Assembly: GCA_023440965.1 (NCBI GenBank) | Contig: JAEZRC010000003.1 | Span: 124,001-188,000, forward strand | Length of the DNA stretch: 64,000 bases | Direction of reading: 5' to 3' | Origin: Bacillota bacterium | Lineage (GTDB): Bacteria; Bacillota; Clostridia; Oscillospirales; Ruminococcaceae | Shown here: positions 26,684 to 35,718 of the stretch, piece by piece | Numbering within the stretch: position 1 is the stretch's first letter | Layout of the letters: each line of letters opens with the position of its first letter | Notes under the pieces: generated by a model | What the model saw: the letters and a program-made list of their open reading frames with translations, nothing else | What the model was told of the DNA's origin: nothing | Databases searched by the model: none | Made by a program: the position numbers and the translations under genes

Positions 26684-27841
26684 TTATCCTCTCCTTTCAA
26701 TTATAGCAACAAGATCCTTCTTTGAAAGGCTTCTCAGTATCGGGAATGCTGCACAAATAAATACAAGAACTGGTACAATAAATGTATAAATTAATCCTGA
26801 CCATGTGAAGAATAGCATCTTCTGCCCAAGTGGTGCAAACAGCAATTTATCAACAAACAGGAAGCATAAGAATGAGAATACATACCCTATTGCCCAGCCA
26901 ATTACTGAAATTATTATAAGCTCCTTAAAAATCAGGCGTTTTACATTACTTTTATTATAGCCTATTGCATAGAGTATTCCGAATTCATTGTTTCTTGCAG
27001 AATAAAAATTATATATTAATGTTCCAACGCATACTGCCATACCAAATGTTACTACAAAAATAACAATTGACATTATGCTGTTTATACTTGCCAATTGCTC
27101 ATCAAGTTGCTTGAGAACAGTTGATTTTGATGTTATAAAAGCCGTCTTCTTGTCAACAGAATCAAGTTGCTTGTTCATTGCTTCAATATTATCATTCTTT
27201 GGATAAGCCAGAGCAGAAACAGTACAGTTCTTTATGTCCACGCCCTGTTTTTCAAGTGATGCAAGATAATAGTTTTTTGTTCCGAGCGCTACAACAGAAT
27301 CGCCATCAAATTCGCCGACTATTGTATATGTGCCAGTTACCCATTCGGATGAATCAACCTCATCACCGAACTTGTCGCCGACCTTAAGCTTCTTATTCTT
27401 CATCATAGAACTATGCATGATTATTTCATATGAATCAACCTTTGGCATTCTTCCCTTTTTCATTTTAAGATTGCATCTATCAAATATTTCATTAAGCTCA
27501 GTTTCATTATTTGAATATATAACAGGTGCTGATGTGTTACCAAATACAGTTGTTATTGATGTGTTATTTGCCATAATAGGATATACTTTATCAACTGAAT
27601 CATATTCTTTAATTTTAGCAAGTGAATCTTTTGGCATAAATGTCTGTCCTCTTGGTGGGTCAATAAAAGTAAATTTAGACAGAGGCGCAATGTTTGAATC
27701 CTTTGCACTTGCAAAGATAGAATTTATAATTGTTGTGATAAATGAAATACAGAATACTGCAAAAAACAATGTAATTATGACTACCATAGCTTTTTTCTTG
27801 TTTTCAACAAAGTATTTCATTGCACTTAACGGTTTAACCAT
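26684..27841 (-). CDS. FtsX-family ABC transporter permease (short form)
   Basis: A 385-residue permease with one helix at about 19-40, an extracytoplasmic MacB-type domain (about 45-250), then three helices with NEFGILYAIGYNKSNVKRL, the coupling region of FtsX proteins. It is half the size of the permease at 23760 and would work as a dimer with the ATPase at 26032. AAGGAG lies 8 nt before the ATG. The substrate is unknown. Confidence 0.9.
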   Translation of the reverse strand: MVKPLSAMKYFVENKKKAMVVIITLFFAVFCISFITTIINSIFASAKDSNIAPLSKFTFIDPPRGQTFMPKDSLAKIKEYDSVDKVYPIMANNTSITTVFGNTSAPVIYSNNETELNEIFDRCNLKMKKGRMPKVDSYEIIMHSSMMKNKKLKVGDKFGDEVDSSEWVTGTYTIVGEFDGDSVVALGTKNYYLASLEKQGVDIKNCTVSALAYPKNDNIEAMNKQLDSVDKKTAFITSKSTVLKQLDEQLASINSIMSIVIFVVTFGMAVCVGTLIYNFYSARNNEFGILYAIGYNKSNVKRLIFKELIIISVIGWAIGYVFSFLCFLFVDKLLFAPLGQKMLFFTWSGLIYTFIVPVLVFICAAFPILRSLSKKDLVAIIERRG

Positions 27842-28059
27842 ATCTTTTTCTCCTTTATTTTATAGTACTTGCTAAGTATATCAAATTCTGTTAAAAAATC
27901 AAGACAATATTTTACTATTAAAACCCGACCATTAGCCAAGTCTTAATTTTAAAAGGTTTATTAGGCATTAAAAGTATGAAAAATATAGTAAATGTATATT
28001 ATAATGCTTCCATACTTGCATTATGTCTTGGTCAATTCATAAAAAAAATCCATTTTCCT

Positions 28060-28087
28060 TGAAAAAATAAATTATGAGGAATATAAT
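28060..28087 (+). promoter_or_regulatory. Predicted promoter of the SulP gene
   Basis: TTGAAA, 16-bp spacer, TATAAT, about 50 bp before the start codon. The rest of the 296-bp gap between the ABC permease and this gene shows nothing else I can name. Confidence 0.5.
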
Positions 28088-28137
28088 TAAAACAGTTGTG
28101 TGTTTTCACTATTTATAGAAGGGGTTTGTTAATCTTA

Positions 28138-29766
28138 ATGTTTAAAAAATATCTCAAGGATTTGAAAAGAGAATTTGGTGGTTATAACGGGAAAAGGCTG
28201 ACCAAGGATTTAATGGCTGGTATAACTGTTGCTGCGGTAGCTCTTCCTCTCGCACTTGCATTCGGTATCTCAAGCGGTGCTGATGCTGCTGCAGGACTCG
28301 TAACAGCAATAATTTCAGGAATAATTATCAGTGCTTTTTCTGGAGCATCATTCCAGATATCAGGACCAACAGGCGCCATGGCAGCAATTCTTGTTACGCT
28401 TGTTGCAAAATACGGCATTCAGGGGATGTTCATTACAACATTTATCGCAGGAGCCATACTTTTAATATGCGGAGTATTAAAACTCGGAAGACTAGTCGAA
28501 TATATTCCTGTACCTGTTATCACAGGATTCACCTCTGGCATTGCTCTTGTTATTGCACTCGGACAGATAGATAATCTTTTTGGCACAACCTCAAAGGGGG
28601 ATAATCTTATTGAGAAATGTGCCTCATACTTCAAAAACGGCTTTGATGTTAACATAACTGTTATGCTTATTGGTTTTGGCGCAGTACTCTTAATGATTAT
28701 TTGGCCGAAGAAGTGGAATGAGAAATTACCTTCATCACTCCTTTCCATAATTCTTGCAACTCTTGTAACTTTCCTTTTGAAGCTTGACGTACCAACAGTA
28801 GGAGCTATACCGAGAAAGCTAATACTCGACAATCGAATTAACTTTACAGGGATTAATTTAGATAAGCTTATTACATTCCTCTCACCAGCTTTTGCTATTG
28901 CTATTCTTGGAATGATTGAAAGCTTACTATGTGGTTCAAGTGCTTCAAAGATGAAAAAGGAACCATTTAATTCTGACCGTGAACTTGTATCACAGGGCAT
29001 TGGAAATATACTTATACCGTTCTTTGGTGGCGTTCCGGCAACGGCTGCTATTGCAAGAACAAGTGTTGCAATAAAATCTGGTGGACAGACAAGACTTACT
29101 GGTATCTTCCATGCAGTATTCCTTATAATATGTATGTTTGTGCTTTCTCCTGTTATTGCTTTTCTTCCTCTTTCTGCACTTGCTGGTGTACTTATTATGA
29201 CCGCATGGAGAATGAATGACTGGAAGGATATAAAATACTATTTCAGCAAAAAGCTTAAAGGTCCGATATTGAAATATCTTGTAACTATGATTGCTACAGT
29301 TGTGTTTGACCTTACAATCGCTATTGTATGTGGTGTTATCTTCTCATTCATTGTATTTATATATAACATTTCAAAGATATCTATTGCAACCTCAGAAGTT
29401 GAGCCAAAGCGTCTTAATGACAACACCGACAATGACCTTTCAGAATATAAGGACACAATTGTAGTTTATATAACAGGGCCAATGTTCTTTGCTAATGCAC
29501 ACAAAATGATACGTGAGCTTAAAAAAATCAAAGGCTGTAACAAAATAATATTCTCTATGAGAGGTGTGCCTCTTATTGATGCAACCGCTATTATGGGATT
29601 ATATGATTTCTATAAGGAAAAGACAAACAAGAACTGCCGAGTAATTTTCTGCGGAGTGCAGAATGATGTAATCGAAAAGCTTAAGCATTATGAAATTTAT
29701 GATAAAATAGGTGAAGAGAATTTCTACTGGAGTGTTGATAAAGTTCTTCTTGAAAATAACGATTAA
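28138..29766 (+). CDS. SulP-family anion transporter with STAS domain
   Basis: A 542-residue transporter with a SulP core of about 12-14 membrane segments (AGITVAAVALPLALAFGI, QISGPTGAMAAILV) and a C-terminal cytoplasmic STAS domain (about 430-540, with VPLIDATAIMGL). SulP proteins move sulfate, bicarbonate or other anions, often with protons or sodium; the ion cannot be fixed from sequence. The start is uncertain: ATG 28138 fits homologues, but AAGGGG lies 14 nt away; TTG 28126 is an in-frame alternative. Monocistronic between its own promoter and terminator. Confidence 0.88.
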   Translation: MFKKYLKDLKREFGGYNGKRLTKDLMAGITVAAVALPLALAFGISSGADAAAGLVTAIISGIIISAFSGASFQISGPTGAMAAILVTLVAKYGIQGMFITTFIAGAILLICGVLKLGRLVEYIPVPVITGFTSGIALVIALGQIDNLFGTTSKGDNLIEKCASYFKNGFDVNITVMLIGFGAVLLMIIWPKKWNEKLPSSLLSIILATLVTFLLKLDVPTVGAIPRKLILDNRINFTGINLDKLITFLSPAFAIAILGMIESLLCGSSASKMKKEPFNSDRELVSQGIGNILIPFFGGVPATAAIARTSVAIKSGGQTRLTGIFHAVFLIICMFVLSPVIAFLPLSALAGVLIMTAWRMNDWKDIKYYFSKKLKGPILKYLVTMIATVVFDLTIAIVCGVIFSFIVFIYNISKISIATSEVEPKRLNDNTDNDLSEYKDTIVVYITGPMFFANAHKMIRELKKIKGCNKIIFSMRGVPLIDATAIMGLYDFYKEKTNKNCRVIFCGVQNDVIEKLKHYEIYDKIGEENFYWSVDKVLLENND

Positions 29767-29768
29767 AA

Positions 29769-29798
29769 AATGCCACCTGAAAAGGTGGCATTAATTAT
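29769..29798. terminator. Intrinsic terminator after the SulP gene
   Basis: AATGCCACCT pairs with AGGTGGCATT around GAAA, with A/T-rich tails on both sides. It can serve the convergent gene at 29800 as well. Confidence 0.85.
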
Positions 29799-29799
29799 T

Positions 29800-30456
29800 T
29801 TATTTTGCTTTTACTATTGCCCTGATGGATTTTTGCCCTGCTCCGCTAAATATTATTGTTGCTGTGTAGTTATCGCCTGTAATAATAGCTTGTGAACTGT
29901 CTTTCTCGGAATTACCATCAGCTGGCTGAATTTTCGCTCCGACTTTTTCTTTAATTTCAGCATATGTCATTCCGACTTTTATATCAGCAGTAACAATTCC
30001 GCCTTCTGTAACAACTATTGACTGAACTGCACCATCTTTAACATTTGCACTTCCGTCATCAGGAACTATAAAAAAGAAATATGGACATAGCTTTTCATTC
30101 CTTATTGCAAGACCACCATCATTGTAGCCTTCGTTTTTATATACCTTGTCCCATTCAGAAATTAACTGCTGGGTAGTATATTTGACATAATCAACAGCGG
30201 GCTTTACTGTATTAGTATCAATAACAGATGAATCTTCCTCGCTACTACTGTCTGGAATGGAAGAATCCTGCTGTGAACTTTCAATCTGGCTGTACTCAGG
30301 CACAGATGCATTCTGAGGGTTATCATCACCTGTGAACTTATCATTTATGATTGCCTTTGCTATAAAAAAAGCTGTGACAATTATTATAATAAAAGCTACA
30401 ATTAAGCCAACTATTAGTATTGTAAATTGATGTTTATCTTTTTTATTTGTTTTCAT
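29800..30456 (-). CDS. Hypothetical membrane-anchored extracytoplasmic protein
   Basis: A 218-residue protein: basic N-terminus, one membrane segment (about 10-35), a Ser/Asp/Gln-rich linker (about 45-80), then a globular domain (about 85-218) with VGMTYAEIKEKVGAKIQPA, reminiscent of SmpA/BamE-like small-protein folds with a GMT-x-x-E motif. This likeness is weak. AGAGGTG precedes the ATG. Monocistronic; no function assigned. Confidence 0.7.
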   Translation of the reverse strand: MKTNKKDKHQFTILIVGLIVAFIIIIVTAFFIAKAIINDKFTGDDNPQNASVPEYSQIESSQQDSSIPDSSSEEDSSVIDTNTVKPAVDYVKYTTQQLISEWDKVYKNEGYNDGGLAIRNEKLCPYFFFIVPDDGSANVKDGAVQSIVVTEGGIVTADIKVGMTYAEIKEKVGAKIQPADGNSEKDSSQAIITGDNYTATIIFSGAGQKSIRAIVKAK

Positions 30457-30540
30457 CTGTTCACCTCTTTATGATATCATTATACAGAAAACCTATATTT
30501 ATGTCAATCAATGAAAATGTTTTCATAATCTTTATAAAGA

Positions 30541-30567
30541 AAAAGCAACCCAAAGGTTGCTTTTTAA
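30541..30567. terminator. Intrinsic terminator after thiT
   Basis: AAAAGCAACC-CAAA-GGTTGC-TTTTT, with T runs on both strands. On the minus strand it follows the thiT stop. Confidence 0.88.
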
Positions 30568-30579
30568 ATACGATATAAA

Positions 30580-31221
30580 CTAGTTCTCTTTTTTAACCAA
30601 TGCTGGGACCTTACCAATAATTAAGGCTACTATAGCAGTGATGATTATTTCAGGTATCATATACAATCCATTATAGAATACTGAGTATACAAGAGATAAA
30701 CTGTTTCCGCTGAATGTATCAAGTATGGTCTTACCAATGCTGTAAAAGCCCTTTTGTGTAAAAAACCATTCAGCCCATGTTCCAAAGAAAATATATCCTG
30801 AAATAATGTGAGCAAGATATCTTAATGAAAGTGCTACAATCGAACCGATACAAAGTGAAGCAACAGGGCTCTTAATCTTATTGCGGAATATTCCACCAAA
30901 GCCAAGTGCTGTGTAAGCAATCACATAGTCTAAAAGACATACAAGAATTGCTTTCCATATAACCATTTGCTCATCACCAGGCATAAAAAATGCAGATACA
31001 GTTTTAAAGCTGGTAAGCATCTGAAGAATACTTCCTACTAATGCAGAGAACAATCCCCATTTTGTTCCGTATCGATATGCGATAAGTACAATTGGCAGCA
31101 TACTTACTATTGTTATTCCACCACCGAAAGGGAGTTCGAATGGCTTGAATAATGATAGAATAGTTGCCATTGCAATTAGCAGTGCTGATACAACGAGTCT
31201 TTCTGTTTTTGTGTTTGACAT
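30580..31221 (-). CDS. thiT: Thiamine ECF transporter substrate-binding protein ThiT
   Basis: A 213-residue membrane protein with six hydrophobic segments and the ThiT/YuaJ features LPFGGGITIVSMLPIVLIAYRYG and WKAIL.CLLDYVIAYTALGF. ThiT is the S component that binds thiamine and works with the shared ECF energizing module, encoded elsewhere. A TPP riboswitch with its own terminator lies directly upstream, which independently supports the assignment. ATG 31221 has AAGGAG about 9 nt upstream; a longer in-frame start at 31272 would lie within the riboswitch terminator and is rejected. Confidence 0.94.
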   Translation of the reverse strand: MSNTKTERLVVSALLIAMATILSLFKPFELPFGGGITIVSMLPIVLIAYRYGTKWGLFSALVGSILQMLTSFKTVSAFFMPGDEQMVIWKAILVCLLDYVIAYTALGFGGIFRNKIKSPVASLCIGSIVALSLRYLAHIISGYIFFGTWAEWFFTQKGFYSIGKTILDTFSGNSLSLVYSVFYNGLYMIPEIIITAIVALIIGKVPALVKKEN

Positions 31222-31255
31222 TTTCTTTTTCTCCTTTTTAGGGGCACCTGATAAT

Positions 31256-31293
31256 CTAAAATAAAAAGCCACGAGATTTTTAAACCTCGTGGC
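31256..31293 (-). terminator. Riboswitch-controlled terminator upstream of thiT
   Basis: GCCACGAG and CTCGTGGC form an 8-bp stem followed on the minus strand by TTTTTATTTT, between the TPP aptamer and the thiT start. Expected to form when TPP is bound. Confidence 0.88.
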
Positions 31294-31309
31294 ATATCAC
31301 TTCAGATAT

Positions 31310-31394
31310 TATCCTACGCTGGCATTATCCAGATCAGGTTATGGGTCGAAGCGTCCATTCGCTCCCTCTCAGCCTAACTATAAGCTCCCCTGTT
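31310..31394 (-). promoter_or_regulatory. TPP riboswitch (THI element)
   Basis: Minus strand shows the conserved order GGGGAGC, CTGAGAGGGAG, CCCATAACCTGATC and TGGATAATGCCAGCGTAGG (the parts run on continuously). These are the hallmark segments of the thiamine pyrophosphate aptamer. Together with the downstream terminator it should repress thiT by premature termination when TPP is plentiful. Confidence 0.96.
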
Positions 31395-31405
31395 AAATTT
31401 TATTT

Positions 31406-31434
31406 ATTATAACACAGATATGACAAAATGTCAA
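31406..31434 (-). promoter_or_regulatory. Promoter of the thiT riboswitch transcript
   Basis: Minus strand: TTGACA (31434-31429), 17-bp spacer, TATAAT (31411-31406); exact consensus, just after the ABC-F stop codon. Confidence 0.88.
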
Positions 31435-31435
31435 A

Positions 31436-33049
31436 TTATAAAGTAATTTTAGGAAGTGCAGTGGTTTTTCTGAATTCCATATATTCTTCATAAGTGCCTG
31501 GTCTGTCGATAAGCCCATCTTCTGTGATTTCAATAATTCTGTTCGCAACAGTCTGAACGATTTCATAGTCATGAGATATGAATAAAACATTGCCCTTAAA
31601 GCTTTCCAAACCATTGTTTACAGCAGTAATTGATTCAAGGTCAAGATGGTCGGTTGGTCTATCAAGAACAAGGACATTTGAACCATAAAGCATCATTCTT
31701 GAGAACATACAACGTACCTTTTCTCCACCTGAAAGAACATTTACAGGCTTATAAATATCATCGCCTGAGAAAAGCATTCTTCCAAGGAAACCTCTAAGGT
31801 AAGTTTCAGTTTCATCCTTTGTGTACTGTCTCATCCAGTCAAGGATTGAAAGGTCAACGCCTTCAAAGAATGCTGAGTTATCATTCGGGAGGTATGAACG
31901 TGATGTGGTTTCTCCCCATTTAAAAGTACCTTCATCAGGTTCAATTTCTTCCATAAGAATCTTAAATAATGTTGTAATAGCCTGTTCACTTTGCCCAATG
32001 AATGCAACCTTATCACCATTGCCAAGCGTGAATGAGATATTGTTAAGGAGCTTTACTCCATCAACAGTTTTTGAAAGTCCACGAACCTGAAGGATATCCT
32101 TGCCAGCTTCCCTATCCATATCAAATCCAATGTAAGGATACTTTCTGCTTGAAGCAGGAAGTTCTTCAACTGTGAGCTTATCAATAAGCTTCTTTCTTGA
32201 TGTTGCCTGTTTTGACTTTGATTTGTTGGCAGAGAAACGTTCAATAAAGCTCTGAAGCTCTTTGATTTTATCTTCATTCTTCTTGTTCTGTTGTTTAATC
32301 ATTCTCTGTATAAGCTGACTTGATTCATACCAGAACTCATAGTTTCCGACATACATTTTAATTTTTGTATAGTCAATATCAACGATATGTGTGCAGACAT
32401 TATTCAAGAAGTGACGGTCATGGGATACAACAATAACTGTTCCGAAGTATTCTGAAAGGAATTCTTCAAGCCAAGCAATAGCGTCAATGTCAAGATGGTT
32501 AGTAGGCTCGTCAAGAAGTATAATTTCAGGATTGCCAAACAGTGCTTGTGCAAGAAGAACCTTAACCTTTTCGTTACCTGAAAGTGAAGCCATCTGTGTG
32601 TAAAGTATATCTTCTGAAAGTCCAAGTCCCTGAATAAGCTTTGAAGCGTCAGATTCAGCTTCCCAACCATTCATTTCAGCAAATTCGCCTTCAAGCTCTG
32701 CTGCGAGTGTTCCATCTTCTTCAGAGAAATCTTCCTTAGCATACAGCTCTTCCTTATGCTTTATGATTTCGTAAAGGCGCGAATTACCCATTATAACTGT
32801 ATCAAGAACAGTGTATTCATCATAAGCAAAATGGTCCTGCTTTAAAACTGACAATCGAATATTTTTAGGAATAATAACCTCACCTGTTGAAGGTTCAATT
32901 TCGCCACAAAGGATTTTTAGAAAAGTGGATTTTCCTGCTCCGTTTGCACCGATTATTCCATAGCAGTTTCCTGGTGTAAATTTCAAGTCAACATCTTTAA
33001 AAAGTGTAGTGCCTCCAAAATTAAGGCTTACATTTGATACTGTAATCAT
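31436..33049 (-). CDS. ABC-F family ATPase with degenerate second ATPase site
   Basis: A 537-residue soluble protein with two ABC domains joined by a ~80-residue charged linker and no membrane segment, as in ribosome-associated ABC-F proteins of the YkpA group. The first domain is intact (GANGAGKST, LSGNEK, LLDEPTNHLD). In the second, Walker A reads GQSEQAITT, lacking the lysine, and Walker B reads LDRPTDHLD with Arg in place of the catalytic Glu; the signature LSGGEKVR is retained. ABC-F proteins act on the ribosome E site, in translation control or antibiotic protection. ATG 33049 has GGAGG 5 nt upstream; the longer frame to 33136 has no ribosome binding site. Confidence 0.9.
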   Translation of the reverse strand: MITVSNVSLNFGGTTLFKDVDLKFTPGNCYGIIGANGAGKSTFLKILCGEIEPSTGEVIIPKNIRLSVLKQDHFAYDEYTVLDTVIMGNSRLYEIIKHKEELYAKEDFSEEDGTLAAELEGEFAEMNGWEAESDASKLIQGLGLSEDILYTQMASLSGNEKVKVLLAQALFGNPEIILLDEPTNHLDIDAIAWLEEFLSEYFGTVIVVSHDRHFLNNVCTHIVDIDYTKIKMYVGNYEFWYESSQLIQRMIKQQNKKNEDKIKELQSFIERFSANKSKSKQATSRKKLIDKLTVEELPASSRKYPYIGFDMDREAGKDILQVRGLSKTVDGVKLLNNISFTLGNGDKVAFIGQSEQAITTLFKILMEEIEPDEGTFKWGETTSRSYLPNDNSAFFEGVDLSILDWMRQYTKDETETYLRGFLGRMLFSGDDIYKPVNVLSGGEKVRCMFSRMMLYGSNVLVLDRPTDHLDLESITAVNNGLESFKGNVLFISHDYEIVQTVANRIIEITEDGLIDRPGTYEEYMEFRKTTALPKITL

Positions 33050-33193
33050 TTTTCCTCCAAATAATATAATAATAAACCTATTTATTATAACATATCTAAA
33101 AAAAAAAGCAAACCCGAGGGAAATATTATATTGCAAATAAAAATAAAATATGTTAAAATAAATACAAAATTATGTTACAAAGGAGTATTTAAT

Positions 33194-34279
33194 ATGGGAA
33201 ATAATACTTACAAACCATCAAACAAGTTTAACATTACTGGTTTTTTGCTGATTATACTTGCTGTTTCTGGTGCTGGATGTCTGCTCAGTGCAATTTATCT
33301 TAAGATTAACCAAATTAATCCTATCGTTTATCTTACAATTCTTCTTACTTGTGGATTTGGTGCTTTAATAGGTTTAATTGCAAATTTAATAATAAAAAAA
33401 TTTAAAATCAGGAACCCTGGTATGGCTGTTCTTGCTGTACTTATAGGCTCACTTGTTTTTACATATTTTAAATGGTCATTATATGATTATTGGGATTATA
33501 AAGATGCTATAGAAACTATGAAAGATAAATATCACGTTTCTGAAAGTGATATTCTTAAGATTGAGCCTGAATTCGAACGTACTTTGGGTGGCGTTATTAC
33601 TTCCCCATCAACACTCTGGAAAGATATTAAGGAAATTAACAAAGAAGGCAGATGGTCATACAGTTCAAGCCATTCTTCCTCATCGACCAAGACTCCTGTG
33701 AAAGGCATTCCACTTACAATTGTATGGGTTTTTGAAGCAGGAATACTTTTGCTTATTCCAATGCTAATGGCGAGTACTAAAGCAAAATTTCCTTTTTCAG
33801 AAACTGATGATGAATGGATGTCAGAATACAAAACACCTTTCATGTTCGGAAATTATGATGTCAATAGAAACAAACAATTAATTCTGAATAACCCTGATGA
33901 ATTATTCAATATTCCTTACCTTGAAAATTTAGCACCTCGTCAGGGCTACATAAAAGGCATTTTATATCACTCCGCTGATTTTTCTGAATGCTATCTTACA
34001 CTTGCTGTTCAAACATACAACAAAAAGAATGATAAATATGATTCGGCTAATGTTATTAATTATTTAAGATTAAGCTATCCACAGGTTGACAAATTGTTTG
34101 ATCACTGTCATTTAAATAAGCCTTTTGTTTCAACAACAAACTACAATTATCAGCCACAGTATCAGACTCCACAGCAGAATGCTCCAATGAATAATGATTA
34201 TGCTCCGACTACATATCAGCCACAGCAACCTACTCAAAGTAGAAGCGATTATGTAGATCCTGATGAATTCTTTAAATAG
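33194..34279 (+). CDS. Hypothetical membrane protein with Gln/Pro-rich tail
   Basis: A 361-residue protein with membrane segments at about 15-38, 44-68, 75-92 and one near 175-195, a soluble domain after it, and a Q/P/N/T-rich tail from about residue 315 ending DPDEFFK. AAAGGAG precedes ATG 33194. I do not recognise a family. It is divergent from the ABC-F gene and ends at a very strong terminator. Confidence 0.7.
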   Translation: MGNNTYKPSNKFNITGFLLIILAVSGAGCLLSAIYLKINQINPIVYLTILLTCGFGALIGLIANLIIKKFKIRNPGMAVLAVLIGSLVFTYFKWSLYDYWDYKDAIETMKDKYHVSESDILKIEPEFERTLGGVITSPSTLWKDIKEINKEGRWSYSSSHSSSSTKTPVKGIPLTIVWVFEAGILLLIPMLMASTKAKFPFSETDDEWMSEYKTPFMFGNYDVNRNKQLILNNPDELFNIPYLENLAPRQGYIKGILYHSADFSECYLTLAVQTYNKKNDKYDSANVINYLRLSYPQVDKLFDHCHLNKPFVSTTNYNYQPQYQTPQQNAPMNNDYAPTTYQPQQPTQSRSDYVDPDEFFK

Positions 34280-34285
34280 ACATGA

Positions 34286-34327
34286 AAACCCTGCAACATT
34301 TAATTATGTTGCAGGGTTTGTTTTTTT
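34286..34327. terminator. Strong intrinsic terminator
   Basis: AAACCCTGCAACAT pairs with ATGTTGCAGGGTTT (14 bp), followed by GTTTTTTT. The T run touches the nadA stop codon on the other strand. Confidence 0.92.
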
Positions 34328-35234
34328 ATTTGCCAAGTTCAATCATTGCATCTATAGGTACTTTTGCTTTAAGTCGTGTTTCTTCGTCAAGCTCAATTTC
34401 AAGCCCACCTTTTCCAATCAAAGCCTTATAGACATCCATTAATGATGTAACCCTCATATCCGGGCACATAAGACTCTTTGAAAGAAGCGGGAAGTTCCTG
34501 CTTGGATATCTCATATTAAGGTGGTCAGCAATGCTCTTTTCTGTTCCGATAACAACATCTTCTTTGACTTGTGAAACATAGTCGACAATTCCTGAAGTTG
34601 AACCTATATAATCAGCATACTGCAATACCTGAGGTGGAAGTTCAGGGTGCATTGCAATTTTCATATCAGGATATCTTTCCTTTATTCTTTTTACATCCTG
34701 TTCAGTAACAGAATCATGTACAGGACAACATCCATTCATAAGGATAATATCCTTGCCTGGGAGCTGTGATTTAATGTATGAACCTAAGTTCTTGTCAGGT
34801 ACAAAAAGTATAGGCTCTTTTATTTTTGAAACTATTTTCAATGCACTTGATGATGTAACACAAACATCGCATACTGCCTTAAGCTTTGCTGTTGTGTTCA
34901 CATAAGCAACAACCTTGAAAATAGGATTTTTCTCTTTAAAGTTAAGGACTTCCTGCGGGGTAATCTGTTCAGCCATAGGGCAGGTTGCTTCCTCAACAGG
35001 CAAAATAACCTTCTTTTCAGGTGAAAGGATTTTTACAGTTTCAGCCATGAATTTTACGCCACAAAGTATAACTGTTTTCTGTGGATATTTTTTTGCTACT
35101 GTACTGAGTGCAAATGAATCACCCACTTCATCAGCTATCTCAAGAATCTCGGGTGACTGATAGCTATGTGCAAGTATTACAGTATCATTCTCTTTCTTTA
35201 AAGATAAAATCTGCTTCTGAATATTTAAAATCAT
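34326..35234 (-). CDS. nadA: Quinolinate synthase A
   Basis: A 302-residue [4Fe-4S] enzyme that condenses iminoaspartate with dihydroxyacetone phosphate to quinolinate in NAD synthesis. Characteristic parts are VILAHSYQSPEILEIADEVGDSFALS at the N-terminus (read in overlapping pieces), VKFMAETVKIL, VYVNTTA as AYVNTTAKLKAVCDVC, MNGCCPVHD and CPDMRVTSL. The three conserved cluster cysteines lie in CGVKFMAE, NGCCPVHD and LMCPDM. nadB and nadC, usual operon partners, are absent here. ATG 35234 follows AGAGG; longer frames lack a binding site. Confidence 0.93.
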   Translation of the reverse strand: MILNIQKQILSLKKENDTVILAHSYQSPEILEIADEVGDSFALSTVAKKYPQKTVILCGVKFMAETVKILSPEKKVILPVEEATCPMAEQITPQEVLNFKEKNPIFKVVAYVNTTAKLKAVCDVCVTSSSALKIVSKIKEPILFVPDKNLGSYIKSQLPGKDIILMNGCCPVHDSVTEQDVKRIKERYPDMKIAMHPELPPQVLQYADYIGSTSGIVDYVSQVKEDVVIGTEKSIADHLNMRYPSRNFPLLSKSLMCPDMRVTSLMDVYKALIGKGGLEIELDEETRLKAKVPIDAMIELGK

Positions 35235-35256
35235 GATAACAAGACCTCTGTATGTT

Positions 35257-35715
35257 TTATTTTTTCTTTGCTGTTTCGCGGATTGCATTCCTCATTTGTC
35301 TTATGTCGTTTATATTTTTTATAAGAATTTCTTCAGTTTCGTTAAGCATTCCGTCCATACGCTCATTCATTGCCATTCTAATATCTCTATCCTTATTCTG
35401 AGCATTAAGAATAATATCGCCGGCTTTTTCCTTTGCCTGCTTTACTATTTCATCATTGTTAACGATTAGCTTTGCACGTTCCTCAGCACGTTTAATAATT
35501 GTTTCAGCTTCTTTTCTAGCTTCGTTGATAATCTGTGAACGGTCATATACCATCTGTTTAGCATTGCTGATTTCATTCGGCATATTATCTCTGATTTCGT
35601 CAATGTACTCTCTAAGCTTGTCAATATCAACTGCGCATTTTTTATTGGAAAAAGGTATTGCTGGTGCTTTATCCAAAACCTCATCCATTAAAATAAGAAT
35701 TTCATCGATAGTCAT
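35257..35715 (-). CDS. Hypothetical coiled-coil protein (ATPase E-subunit-like)
   Basis: A 152-residue, highly charged helical protein with a long coiled coil (about 45-150) rich in A/E/K/R heptads (RSQIINEARKEAETIIKRAE). Proteins of this type, found next to coaD and rsmD in Clostridia, resemble V-ATPase subunit E or DivIVA-like stalks, but no membrane or motor gene is near. It begins 3 bp after coaD with AAAGGAG and is clearly part of the rsmD-coaD operon. Function unknown. Confidence 0.8.
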   Translation of the reverse strand: MTIDEILILMDEVLDKAPAIPFSNKKCAVDIDKLREYIDEIRDNMPNEISNAKQMVYDRSQIINEARKEAETIIKRAEERAKLIVNNDEIVKQAKEKAGDIILNAQNKDRDIRMAMNERMDGMLNETEEILIKNINDIRQMRNAIRETAKKK

Positions 35716-35718
35716 TTG

